From positions 24,425 through 88,424 of the forward strand of contig NZ_QOVJ01000010.1 in NCBI RefSeq assembly GCF_004104055.1: DNA of 64,000 nt, written 5' to 3'. The translations under genes and the position numbers were made by a program. Positions 43,580 to 51,707 of the stretch are shown here, one piece after another. The DNA comes from Leeuwenhoekiella aestuarii. GTDB taxonomy: Bacteria > Bacteroidota > Bacteroidia > Flavobacteriales > Flavobacteriaceae. The notes beneath the pieces were generated by a model, which was not told where the DNA came from, searched no databases, and saw only the letters and a program-made list of their open reading frames with translations. Numbering within the stretch: the stretch's first letter is position 1; every line of letters starts with the position of its first letter.

Positions 43580-45514
43580 ATGGAGATGTTTAAAACTAAA
43601 ATTATGAGTCGATTTGCACATACAATATTCATTCTAAGTTTCCTTCTAGGAGGAGTCTGTTTAGCTCAGAAAAAAACCATTAATAAAATTGAATATTCTA
43701 TAGCGACAATTTATGAGAAATTAAAGGCAGACTATCCATTTATAAAACCTATTGAAGAATTAAAAACTGGAGATTTTGATAAAAATGAAGATATTATATA
43801 TAAATCTATTGACGGGAAGGATTTAAAAGCAGATGTATATTTTCCTAAAAATGTTTTGAAAAAAAAACCAGCTGTTTTATTGGTATTTGGAGGAGGTTGG
43901 ATGAGTGGCAGTAAAGAGAATGTTAGGCCTTTGGCGCAGTACTTTGCAAATAATGGTTATGTGGCTGTTACGGCAAATTATCGGTTAAGTACAGATGCGG
44001 TTTATCCTGCTGCGGTTTTAGATTTAAAAGCAGCCGTTAGATGGATGCGTCAACACGCTCACAGGTATAATATAGATTCAAATAAAATAGCTATTTTGGG
44101 TAATTCAGCGGGTGCACAGTTAGCAACTTTAGTAGGTGTAACCGGAGGATCTTCGGTCTACAATAGTGAGAACTTTAAAATTTCTGACTCTATTCAAGCT
44201 ATTATTAATGTAGACGGGATTGTTTCTTTCAACCATCCTGAAAGTGAAGAGGGCGAAGTAGCAGCAAAATGGCTTAATGGTTCAAAATATCAGAATCCCA
44301 AAAATTGGAAAGAAGCCTCTCCACTTAATTATGCTGATACAAACACACCGCCAACGCTTTTTATTAATAGTACGCAGCCACGTTTTCACGCCGGGCGGGA
44401 TGATATGATTTCGATATTAAACCAAAATCATATCTACAACGAATTGCATACCATCCCAGATACGCCGCATTCTTTTTGGTTGATGCAGCCGTGGTTTAAT
44501 AAAACAGCGCAATACATTTTAGCTTTTTTAGATCGGATTTTTAAGGCAGAAGATGCAAAAGTTTATCGGGAAATTAAAGTTGCATTAGACGGCAGCGGAG
44601 ACTTTAATAGTATTCAGAAAGCGATTGCAAGTACACGAGATTTAGGTCCGGCTTATGTTAAGATTTATGTTAAAAATGGCATTTACAAAGAGAAAATAGA
44701 GGTGCCTGCTTGGAAGCGTAAAATTGCATTAATTGGTGAAAGTCGGGACGGAGTAATCCTTGTTAATGATGATTATTCGGGTAAGGTAGATTCAGTATCT
44801 GGGACGGTTCATAATACCTTTACATCCTATACATTGAAGGTTGAAGGTTTAGATTTTTATGCTGAAAATTTAACCATACAAAACACCTGGTGTGACCGCG
44901 GTCAGGCTGTAGCCTTACATACTGCGGGTGATCGCTCTATTTTTAATAATTGCCGGATTTTAGGATGTCAGGATACGGTTTACACAGCTGGTGAAGACAA
45001 TAGAGTATTGTTTGAGAATTGTTATATAGAAGGTACTACCGATTTTATTTTTGGTCAGGCGACTGCATTTTTTGAAGATTGCGAAATCAAAAGCCTTACT
45101 AACTCTTACGTAACAGCAGCCTCAACACCAGCGATGCAAGATTATGGTTATGTCTTTCTGAATTGTAAGCTAACTGCTGCTGCAGGAGTGAATCAAGCTT
45201 ATCTGGGCAGACCCTGGAGGCCATATGCTAAAACAGTATTTATCAATTCAGTTTTAGGAGCTCATATTTTGCCGGAAGGCTGGGAAGTTTGGGATGGAGA
45301 TGCAATGTTTCCGCATAAAGAGCGTACTGTTTTCTATGCAGAATATAAGAGCAAAGGAGCAGGAGCAAATGCTGAGAAACGTGTGTGGTGGTCGCACCAA
45401 TTGTATGAAGAAGAGGTGAATTTATATACTAAAGATTTGGTTTTAGGAGGACAGGATAACTGGAAACCTGAACTTGTTTCTTTAATTTTAAATGAATGGT
45501 ATGAAGATTTTTAA
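43580..45514 (+). CDS. Two-domain pectin esterase: alpha/beta-hydrolase acetylesterase fused to CE8 pectin methylesterase
   Basis: A 644-residue secreted protein. After a signal peptide (ending VCLAQ, residue 30) residues about 70-320 are an alpha/beta hydrolase with oxyanion GGGW (104-107), nucleophile motif GNSAG (Ser176) and His297 in TPHSFW, resembling BD-FAE-type acyl esterases. Residues 331-625 form a CE8 pectin methylesterase beta-helix with GQAVAL (Gln442), GCQDTVY (Asp465), TTDFIFG (Asp488) and LGRPW (Arg544). The pair should remove acyl and methyl esters from pectin so that GH28 or lyases can act. An alternative start at 43604 also gives a good signal peptide. It overlaps the CE12 gene. 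Confidence 0.92.
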   Translation: MEMFKTKIMSRFAHTIFILSFLLGGVCLAQKKTINKIEYSIATIYEKLKADYPFIKPIEELKTGDFDKNEDIIYKSIDGKDLKADVYFPKNVLKKKPAVLLVFGGGWMSGSKENVRPLAQYFANNGYVAVTANYRLSTDAVYPAAVLDLKAAVRWMRQHAHRYNIDSNKIAILGNSAGAQLATLVGVTGGSSVYNSENFKISDSIQAIINVDGIVSFNHPESEEGEVAAKWLNGSKYQNPKNWKEASPLNYADTNTPPTLFINSTQPRFHAGRDDMISILNQNHIYNELHTIPDTPHSFWLMQPWFNKTAQYILAFLDRIFKAEDAKVYREIKVALDGSGDFNSIQKAIASTRDLGPAYVKIYVKNGIYKEKIEVPAWKRKIALIGESRDGVILVNDDYSGKVDSVSGTVHNTFTSYTLKVEGLDFYAENLTIQNTWCDRGQAVALHTAGDRSIFNNCRILGCQDTVYTAGEDNRVLFENCYIEGTTDFIFGQATAFFEDCEIKSLTNSYVTAASTPAMQDYGYVFLNCKLTAAAGVNQAYLGRPWRPYAKTVFINSVLGAHILPEGWEVWDGDAMFPHKERTVFYAEYKSKGAGANAEKRVWWSHQLYEEEVNLYTKDLVLGGQDNWKPELVSLILNEWYEDF

Positions 45515-46286
45515 AATTTTTATTATAGTATTTTTTGTTTTATCCGGGATGCTTTCTGCTCAGGAAAAACCAACAATTCACTTGATTGGAGACTCTACAA
45601 TGGCAGACAAGAAAAACCCGGAAACCAATCCAGAGCACGGGTGGGGACAAGTTTTACCAGAACTTTTAGATCAGAATATACAGGTGAGTAATCATGCGTT
45701 AAATGGACGCAGTAGCAAAAGTTTTATTACTGAAGGCCACTGGGAACGTGTTTTAGATTCTTTAAAAAAGGGAGATTTTGTATTCATACAGTTTGGTCAT
45801 AACGATCAGAAGTTTAAAGATAGTACACGATTTACTAATCCATTTACTCAATATCGATACAATCTGAAACGATTTGTAGTCGAGACCAGAAAAGCAGGAG
45901 CGACTCCCGTCTTGTTACCATCTATTGTGCGTAGAAAATTTAATGAATACGGAACTCTTGAAGATACCCATGGTAATTACCCGCTGGTTGTAAGAATGGT
46001 TGCTAAAGATCTGAATGTAAAATTTATTGATATGCAATTTTTAACCGAAAGGTTGGAGCGCAAATGGGGTCCACAAGAATCAAAAAAGCTTCATCTGCAT
46101 TTTAAACCGGGAGAACACTCATATTACCCAAGAGGCAAAAATGATGATACACACTTGTCATACTTAGGAGCAAAGTTGGTAGCAAGTTTAGCATTGCAGG
46201 AAATAGCACGTCAAAATTTACAAATAGAAAAATTTATTAAACCTGAGGTTTTAGCACGAGATATCTGTAATTTTAAAATGTATTGA
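45501..46286 (+). CDS. Rhamnogalacturonan acetylesterase, CE12-like SGNH hydrolase
   Basis: A 261-residue secreted SGNH hydrolase. Signal peptide to about residue 20 (GMLSAQ), then block I IHLIGDSTMADKK with the nucleophile Ser, a Gly block (NHALNGRSSKSF), block III FIQFGHNDQK and block V DDTHLSYLGA with Asp and His. This is the CE12 pattern of enzymes that deacetylate rhamnogalacturonan or homogalacturonan. It starts inside the 3' end of the two-domain esterase gene (an ATG nine bases earlier is also possible). Confidence 0.92.
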   Translation: MKIFKIFIIVFFVLSGMLSAQEKPTIHLIGDSTMADKKNPETNPEHGWGQVLPELLDQNIQVSNHALNGRSSKSFITEGHWERVLDSLKKGDFVFIQFGHNDQKFKDSTRFTNPFTQYRYNLKRFVVETRKAGATPVLLPSIVRRKFNEYGTLEDTHGNYPLVVRMVAKDLNVKFIDMQFLTERLERKWGPQESKKLHLHFKPGEHSYYPRGKNDDTHLSYLGAKLVASLALQEIARQNLQIEKFIKPEVLARDICNFKMY

Positions 46287-46294
46287 AAACATTT
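46276..46294. promoter_or_regulatory. Operator of type AAATGT-N7-ACATTT (site 3)
   Basis: AAATGT (46276-46281), seven bases, ACATTT (46289-46294), flanked by TTTTA and AAAAA exactly as at site 2. It spans the CE12 stop codon and ends 13 bases before the SDR start, indicating a separately regulated SDR-uxuA-kdgF transcript. Confidence 0.72.
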
Positions 46295-46307
46295 AAAAAG
46301 AAAATCC

Positions 46308-47123
46308 ATGAAGTTACTTATTTCAGTAAAAAATAAGATTATAGTTATTAGTGGTGCAACTGGTGTTTTGGGAGAATCTATGACCCGATCTCTTGCTGAA
46401 TGCGGTGCACATGTAGTCATATTAGGTAGAACAAAAACTAAAGTTGATAATCTTGTAGATGATCTAAAGCAGCAAGGATATCAAGCTTCAGGAGTACTGG
46501 CTGATGTGACAAGTAAAGAAGCCTTAAATGCAGCAAAAGCTGAGATAGAAGATCATTTAGGATATATAGATGTTTTAATTAACGCTGCAGGTGGTAATAT
46601 GAAGGGAGCCTTAATTTTACCAGAGCAGTCGCTGGCAGATGCAGATGCTGAAGAGATGCGCAAGGTGATGGATCTTAATTATATAGGTACCTTTCTACCC
46701 ACACAGGTTTTTCTTCCGTTATTAGAAAAATCAAAATCCGGAAGCGTTCTCAATATTTCTTCGGTTGCGGCACATTTACCGCTTACCCGTGTAATGGGAT
46801 ATGCTTCTGCAAAAGCTGCAATTGAAAATCTAACGCAATTTCTTGCGGTAGAATTTGCTCAAAAACAAGAGAATCCTATTCGCGTAAATGCATTGGCTCC
46901 AGGTTTTTTCTTAACAGAACAAAATAGGGATTTAATTACCAACAAAGATGGAAGTTTAACCAACCGTGGAAAAAAAATAATAGACAATACTCCTCTGGGT
47001 AAATTTGGTGATCCACAAGACTTAAACGGTGCGATACACTGGTTGTGTAGCGATGCAGCGTCTTTTGTAACCGGTACTGTGGTTACTGTAGATGGTGGTT
47101 TCAAGGCATTCTCAGGTGTTTAA
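46308..47123 (+). CDS. SDR-family D-mannonate oxidoreductase (fructuronate reductase)
   Basis: A 271-residue short-chain dehydrogenase. NAD-binding ISGATGVLGESMTRSL lies near residue 14, INAAGGNMKGALI near residue 90, the catalytic YASAKAAIENL near residue 164, and ALAPGFFLTEQNRDL followed by a DGGFKAFSGV ending. This composition matches the SDR-type enzymes that reduce fructuronate to mannonate and replace classical UxuB. Direct linkage to uxuA, 21 bases downstream, supports the role. Confidence 0.88.
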   Translation: MKLLISVKNKIIVISGATGVLGESMTRSLAECGAHVVILGRTKTKVDNLVDDLKQQGYQASGVLADVTSKEALNAAKAEIEDHLGYIDVLINAAGGNMKGALILPEQSLADADAEEMRKVMDLNYIGTFLPTQVFLPLLEKSKSGSVLNISSVAAHLPLTRVMGYASAKAAIENLTQFLAVEFAQKQENPIRVNALAPGFFLTEQNRDLITNKDGSLTNRGKKIIDNTPLGKFGDPQDLNGAIHWLCSDAASFVTGTVVTVDGGFKAFSGV

Positions 47124-47144
47124 TTTCAATAGAAAATTTAAGAA

Positions 47145-48311
47145 ATGATTCAAACAATGCGTTGGTACGGGCCTAAAGATCCCGTATCACTTCAATATAT
47201 TCGTCAGGCGGGTGCGTCTGGTGTGGTTCATGCAATGCACGAAATTAAGAATGGAAAAGTCTGGTCTCTGGATGCTCTTAAAAAAAGAAAAGCCGAAATA
47301 GAAGCTGCTGGTTTAACATGGAAAGTGGTCGAAAGTTTACCGGTCACTGAGGCAATGAAAACCCGCACAGGAACATTTCAAGAGCATATAGATAATTATA
47401 AGATCTCTTTAATAAACTTAGGTAAAATAGGCGTTGAGGTTGTGTGTTATAATTTTATGCCTGTTTTAGACTGGACGCGTACACAGTTGGCGTACCCACT
47501 AGAAAATGGAGCAACTGCACTACGTTTTGATTGGTCTCATTTGGCTGCCTTTGATTGTTTTATTTTAAAACGAAAAAATGCTGAAAAAGATTATAGTCAA
47601 CAACTTTTGGCGGAAGCTAAACGGTTTTTTGAACATTCAACACAAGATGATAAACAGCAGTTGGAAGATGCTATTATTGCTGGACTTCCGGGTTCTGAAG
47701 AAGGCTATACTTTAGCTGGATTACAGAAAGCAATTGATACTTATGTAGCAATAGACGAGCAAAAAGCCCAAGAATATTTAAAGCTCTTTTTAGACGAAAT
47801 TTTACCTACCGCTGAGTCAGCCGGTGTGGCTATGGCAATTCATCCGGATGATCCGCCGCATGCCTTTTTTGGCTTGCCCAGAATTATGAGTAAAGCTTCA
47901 GATATTAAGCGCTTATTGTCAGATAATGATAGCGTATATAATGGTGTTACTTTTTGTACCGGTTCTTTCGGCGCACGAGCAGATAATGATTTGGTACAAA
48001 TGGTTAAAGATTATGGTAAGCATATTCATTTTGTGCATTTAAGAAGTACAAAAAGAGATGCTAGCGGTAGTTTTTATGAAGACAATCATCTAGAAGGAGA
48101 TGTGCCAATGCCAGCGGTTGTTTATGAGCTTTTAGAAATTGAAAAACAGTATGGTAGGCAGCTGCCTATGCGTCCAGATCACGGGCATCAGATGCTGGAT
48201 GATCTTAAGAAACCTCTTGCGCATCCCGGTTACACAGGGATAGGCAGACTTAAAGGTTTAGCTGAAATACGAGGTGTTATTAACGGAATAGAATTTATGC
48301 ATAATAGGTAA
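47145..48311 (+). CDS. uxuA: Mannonate dehydratase
   Basis: Dehydrates D-mannonate to KDG in the glucuronate branch. A 388-residue TIM-barrel enzyme of normal length: MRWYGPKDPVSLQYIRQAG at the N-terminus, VVCYNFMPVLDWTRT near residue 103, AIHPDDPPHAFFGLPRI near residue 240, TFCTGSFGARADNDLVQM and RPDHGHQMLDD near the C-terminus (metal ligands). It is followed by kdgF after three bases. Confidence 0.95.
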   Translation: MIQTMRWYGPKDPVSLQYIRQAGASGVVHAMHEIKNGKVWSLDALKKRKAEIEAAGLTWKVVESLPVTEAMKTRTGTFQEHIDNYKISLINLGKIGVEVVCYNFMPVLDWTRTQLAYPLENGATALRFDWSHLAAFDCFILKRKNAEKDYSQQLLAEAKRFFEHSTQDDKQQLEDAIIAGLPGSEEGYTLAGLQKAIDTYVAIDEQKAQEYLKLFLDEILPTAESAGVAMAIHPDDPPHAFFGLPRIMSKASDIKRLLSDNDSVYNGVTFCTGSFGARADNDLVQMVKDYGKHIHFVHLRSTKRDASGSFYEDNHLEGDVPMPAVVYELLEIEKQYGRQLPMRPDHGHQMLDDLKKPLAHPGYTGIGRLKGLAEIRGVINGIEFMHNR

Positions 48312-48314
48312 GAG

Positions 48315-48662
48315 ATGAGTATTACAAAAGAAAGCGACTTTTTTTTTAAAACAGATGAAACTGAATGGGATCAAGCTGATGCCGGTATTACCCGTCAGAT
48401 CGTTGCACGTAACAAAGATCTGATGGTCGTAAGTGTGAAGTTTGAAAAGGGTGCCATAGGTACGGTACATGATCATATTCATACACAAGGAAGCTATGTG
48501 GTTTCAGGTAAATTTGAAATTACCATTAACGGAAATAGTGAAATTCTAGAAGCGGGTGATGGATTTTATGTTCCGCCAAATGCACCACACGGAGCTAAAT
48601 GTCTGGAGCCGGGCATTTTAATAGATGCTTTTAACCCTGCAAGAGAAGATTTTTTGAAATAA
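48315..48662 (+). CDS. kdgF: Cupin protein, KdgF type (unsaturated uronate linearisation)
   Basis: A 115-residue single-cupin protein with metal-binding HDHIHTQGSYVVSGKFE and a second cupin motif GDGFYVPPNAPHG. KdgF proteins convert 4,5-unsaturated galacturonate to the linear ketonized form that KduI uses. Small size, the paired cupin motifs and location with uxuA and kduI favour this assignment over a generic cupin, though the gene name is partly inferred from context. Confidence 0.85.
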   Translation: MSITKESDFFFKTDETEWDQADAGITRQIVARNKDLMVVSVKFEKGAIGTVHDHIHTQGSYVVSGKFEITINGNSEILEAGDGFYVPPNAPHGAKCLEPGILIDAFNPAREDFLK

Positions 48663-48665
48663 TAT

Positions 48666-48684
48666 AAAGCGGCTGAAAGGCTTT
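48666..48684 (+). terminator. Weak terminator after kdgF
   Basis: AAAGC (48666-48670) and GCTTT (48680-48684) can pair over nine bases, followed by TATTTT. The stem is short, so this is only a candidate end for the uronate locus. Confidence 0.35.
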
Positions 48685-48780
48685 TATTTTAGTTAAACCA
48701 CAGTGTTTTGTGTTAGCTAAAGCCATAATTTACGACCAATTGTCTGAACCCTTGAATTAAATATGATGGAATTTGAAAAG

Positions 48781-49488
48781 ATGAAAGTAGAGATTTGGAG
48801 TGATATCATGTGCCCTTTTTGCTATATCGGAAAACGAAAATTTGATAACGCTCTTGAGCAGTTCTCCCACCGCGATAAAGTTGAAGTAATATGGAAGAGC
48901 TTTGACCTGGCTCCAAATTTAAAGACTGATACGTCTATTAAAAGTGTTGATTTTTTACAGAAACATAAAGGAATGAGCAAAGCCCAGGCTCAACACGCTA
49001 TTGAACGGGTAACGGCCTTTGCTAAAGAAACCGGACTTGACTACGATTACGACAAAGTGGTTATCGCCAATACCCACAGAGGGCATCAACTCATACATCT
49101 GGCCGGTCAGGCTGGCTTTCAAAATGAGATGAAAGAGCGTCTTTTAAAAGCCTATTTTATTGAAGGCCGAAATGTAGATGATGTAGCAACACTCATTCAA
49201 TTAGGTCAGGAAGTAGGTCTCGAAAAGGCCGCAATAGAGAGCGAATTCAACGAAAGTCAGTTTGCAGCACATATTGAGCAGGATATTCTGGAAGCCCGAA
49301 ACATTGGGGTTAGCGGAGTTCCGTTTTTTGTTTTTGACCGAAAATATGCGGTTTCTGGTGCACAGCCCGAAGAGCAATTTCTGAATGTGCTTAACAAAGC
49401 CTACAGCGAGTGGTATGCTAAACAAGAATTTCCTGAGCTTGAGGTAATGCAGGGTGCAAGCTGTGATGCTTCAGGTAATTGTGATTAA
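48781..49488 (+). CDS. DsbA-family oxidoreductase, FrnE type
   Basis: A thioredoxin-fold protein of 235 residues with the redox motif CPFC (residues 11-14) at the end of MKVEIWSDIMCPFCYIGKRK, and GVSGVPFFVFDRKYAVSGAQ containing the cis-Pro near residue 180. FrnE-like proteins act in the cytosol on thiols or as glutathione-type isomerases. The ATG at 48781 matches the usual family start; in-frame ATGs at 48763 and 48766 would add six or five residues. No signal peptide. It has its own terminator and looks independent of the pectin locus. Confidence 0.9.
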   Translation: MKVEIWSDIMCPFCYIGKRKFDNALEQFSHRDKVEVIWKSFDLAPNLKTDTSIKSVDFLQKHKGMSKAQAQHAIERVTAFAKETGLDYDYDKVVIANTHRGHQLIHLAGQAGFQNEMKERLLKAYFIEGRNVDDVATLIQLGQEVGLEKAAIESEFNESQFAAHIEQDILEARNIGVSGVPFFVFDRKYAVSGAQPEEQFLNVLNKAYSEWYAKQEFPELEVMQGASCDASGNCD

Positions 49489-49510
49489 TGATTTCGACTA
49501 TTATAATCTA

Positions 49511-49545
49511 AAAAGCTCTCAAACCATTGGTTTGGGAGCTTTTTT
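49511..49545 (+). terminator. Terminator after the FrnE-type gene
   Basis: AAAAGCTCTCAAACC (49511-49525) pairs with GGTTTGGGAGCTTTT (49529-49543), including one G-U pair, with a three-base loop and a T run at the end. Confidence 0.88.
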
Positions 49546-49619
49546 AGTTTTTTTTTAGAAAATGACTTTTTTTGATTAAAATTTAACAGAGAATTTACTT
49601 ACACATTCGTCATAAATTT

Positions 49620-49640
49620 TAGATTTGCGTAACCAGTTAC
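49620..49640 (+). promoter_or_regulatory. Promoter -7 element and palindrome before marR
   Basis: TAGATTTG (49620-49627) is a full TAnnTTTG match. One base later begins GTAAC-CA-GTTAC (49629-49640), a perfect 12-base palindrome that ends 10 bases before the MarR start. This is the expected layout for autoregulation by a MarR dimer. Confidence 0.6.
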
Positions 49641-49650
49641 ATATATTATT

Positions 49651-50136
49651 ATGAGTGACGATTTTTTAATTGAAATGGGGTATGCCGGTCTAACCGGAAG
49701 ACTCAAACGCCTCAGTGATGCTTTTATTTATCAAACACGTGATTTTTACAGGGAGCACGAGTCTGATATTGAGCCCAACTGGCATATGATTTTTATGTTA
49801 TTGCAGAAAAACGAGAAGATGACCGTAACCCAGATAGCTGACACGTTGCAGCTTTCGCATCCTGCAATCGTAAAACTGATTAATAAAATGAAAAAAAGAG
49901 GCTATGTCGATGCTGAAATCGACTCTCAGGACAACCGAAAATATCAATTAATGTTATCGCAGAAAGCAAAACAAAAACTTCCCGTGCTACAAGAGTATTG
50001 GACTGCAGGTGAAAAAGCCCTCGAAGAATTATTAGGTTTTAATACCCGTCTGCTTGACGAAATCCAAAAGCTGGAAGACTGTATGGCAGAAGCTGATTTC
50101 AGAACCCGTATGGATAAACTACTTGTAAACGAATAG
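49651..50136 (+). CDS. MarR-family transcriptional regulator
   Basis: A 161-residue winged-helix protein: MTVTQIADTLQLSHPAIVKL (recognition helix, residues about 56-75), then KRGYVDAEIDSQDNRKYQL with the wing Asp-x-Arg signature, and dimerisation helices at both ends. Members sense small molecules or oxidants. A palindrome directly upstream suggests autoregulation. The next gene, 23 bases downstream, encodes a small membrane protein that may be its partner. Confidence 0.9.
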   Translation: MSDDFLIEMGYAGLTGRLKRLSDAFIYQTRDFYREHESDIEPNWHMIFMLLQKNEKMTVTQIADTLQLSHPAIVKLINKMKKRGYVDAEIDSQDNRKYQLMLSQKAKQKLPVLQEYWTAGEKALEELLGFNTRLLDEIQKLEDCMAEADFRTRMDKLLVNE

Positions 50137-50159
50137 AAGACACAAAAACTCAAAAGGCT

Positions 50160-50444
50160 ATGAAAATACTCATCGATGTTGCAGGGTGGCTAGGCTCCTT
50201 TTTAATCGTATTGTCTTACGCACTAACACTTGTAAAAAGTAAAGACTTCTCTGGGTGGTGTATTTTAATGAATCTTATGGGAGGAATTTTAATTGCCGTT
50301 AATTGCTTCTACTATAATGCAATACCATCTTTAGTAACTAATGTGATCTGGAGTTTTATTGCGCTTTTCTCAATTTACAGAGCAAAGAAGCATACGTTTC
50401 AAAACCGTAGGTTTACTAAAAAACAGCATCGTTTTAGACTGTAG
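50160..50444 (+). CDS. Small membrane protein, CBU_0592 type
   Basis: A 94-residue protein with three hydrophobic segments (DVAGWLGSFLIVLSYALTLV, CILMNLMGGILIAVNCFYY, LVTNVIWSFIALFSIY) and a basic tail. The layout matches the CBU_0592 family of small bacterial membrane proteins, which have no known function. It follows marR closely. Confidence 0.8.
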   Translation: MKILIDVAGWLGSFLIVLSYALTLVKSKDFSGWCILMNLMGGILIAVNCFYYNAIPSLVTNVIWSFIALFSIYRAKKHTFQNRRFTKKQHRFRL

Positions 50445-50486
50445 TCCTGTTAAATAGTTAATTTAATAGCATATTAAAATAGATTC

Positions 50487-50897
50487 ATGGCTTTTAAAAT
50501 TTCTAAAATTCAACACGTTGGGATCCCGGTGACCAACTTAAAAAAGTCTATATCCTTTTATAAAGACCTAGGCTTTGAAGAGGTTATGATATCACAGTTC
50601 GATCACAATAAGGAGAAAGGAAATGTGGCGATGCTTCAAAGTGGGGAGGTAATAATGGAGTTATATGAATTTCCGAGAAAAGATCTAGAAGAAATACGAA
50701 GCAGATCACAAGGTCATATTGACCATATCGCTTTTGATGTTACTGATATTGATGTAGTTTTTAACGAGCTTAAAGAAAAAGATTATAAAATTCAAGAAGA
50801 GGTGCCGGTATTTTTACCTTTTTGGAAAAACGGCTGTAAATACTTCAACATTACCGGCCCAGATAATGAGCGCTTAGAGTTTAATCAGATTTTATAA
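50487..50897 (+). CDS. VOC family protein (glyoxalase/bleomycin-resistance fold)
   Basis: A 136-residue single-domain protein with paired beta-alpha-beta-beta-beta motifs: QHVGIPVTNLKKSISFYKDL (His metal ligand) at the start, VIMELYEFP, GHIDHIAFDVTDID and DNERLEFNQIL at the end. It could be a lactoylglutathione lyase-like or fosfomycin-type metalloenzyme; the substrate cannot be predicted. It is 42 bases after the small membrane protein. Confidence 0.88.
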   Translation: MAFKISKIQHVGIPVTNLKKSISFYKDLGFEEVMISQFDHNKEKGNVAMLQSGEVIMELYEFPRKDLEEIRSRSQGHIDHIAFDVTDIDVVFNELKEKDYKIQEEVPVFLPFWKNGCKYFNITGPDNERLEFNQIL

Positions 50898-50927
50898 ATA
50901 AAGTGTTTCTGACGCTTCTGGAATTTT

Positions 50928-51707
50928 ATGAAAAACTTCAAAACTCATTTTAAGAATATCTTTTTTGCGGGATCTCTTATTTTTCTGTTTTCCGCTTGCT
51001 CAAAAGGATCAAAACAGAATTCCATCACAATCGCTACGGCTGCTAATATGCAGTTTGCAATTCAAAAGTTAGCAGATAAATTTTCTCATCAAACCGGAAT
51101 TACGTGTGAGTTTATCGTCGCTTCATCGGGTAAATTAACGGCTCAAATACAAGAAGGTGCTCCATATGATGTGTTTGTAGCCGCCGATACCAGATACCCA
51201 AAAGCAGTTTATGATGCTGGTTTCAGTGACGATCAACCAAAGATTTACGCGTATGGAAAATTGGTTATTTGGTCTTTAGATAAAACACTTCAGCCATCCT
51301 TTAAAACCTTATTAAATTCTCAAATAAAGCATATCGCTTTAGCAAATCCCAAAACCGCACCCTATGGCGAGGCTGCGATCAATGCACTTCAAAAAAAAGG
51401 TTTATATGATGTATTAGAAAAAAAAATCGTTTATGGTGAAAGTGTCTCTCAGACCAATCAATTCATTGTTTCCGGTGCTGCCGAAATTGGCTTTACAGCA
51501 CTTTCTGTGGTTAAGGCTCTGCAAACTGAAAAACAAGGAAATTGGATTTTAGTCGAAGAAAATTTGTATGCTCCCATTGAACAAGCGGCCGTTTTGATAA
51601 ATAGGGAAGGGCAGGTAAATGAAGCCGCCAAAGCTTTTTACGAATATATTTTTACCGAAGAAGCACAAGAAATTCTTTTAGAATTTGGATATTCGGTAGA
51701 TGAATAG
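50928..51707 (+). CDS. modA: Molybdate ABC transporter, substrate-binding protein
   Basis: A 259-residue lipoprotein (FSACSK lipobox near residue 24). ITIATAANMQFAIQKLADKF, CEFIVASSGKLTAQIQEGAPYDVF with oxyanion-binding Ser residues, ANPKTAPYGEAA and GESVSQTNQFIVSGAAEIGF are standard ModA landmarks. It delivers molybdate to the ModBC importer. Its end overlaps the next gene by eight bases. Confidence 0.94.
   Translation: MKNFKTHFKNIFFAGSLIFLFSACSKGSKQNSITIATAANMQFAIQKLADKFSHQTGITCEFIVASSGKLTAQIQEGAPYDVFVAADTRYPKAVYDAGFSDDQPKIYAYGKLVIWSLDKTLQPSFKTLLNSQIKHIALANPKTAPYGEAAINALQKKGLYDVLEKKIVYGESVSQTNQFIVSGAAEIGFTALSVVKALQTEKQGNWILVEENLYAPIEQAAVLINREGQVNEAAKAFYEYIFTEEAQEILLEFGYSVDE

Noticed and set aside
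21155..46294. The AAATGT-N7-ACATTT motif as an enterobacterial KdgR box
   Set aside because: The KdgR site as I recall it centres on GAAAC/GTTTC-type arms, which are not present here, and no IclR-family gene was seen.
50160..50444. SemiSWEET sugar transporter
   Set aside because: The size and three membrane segments fit, but the PQ-loop-like Pro-Gln motif is absent; the CBU_0592-type layout fits better.
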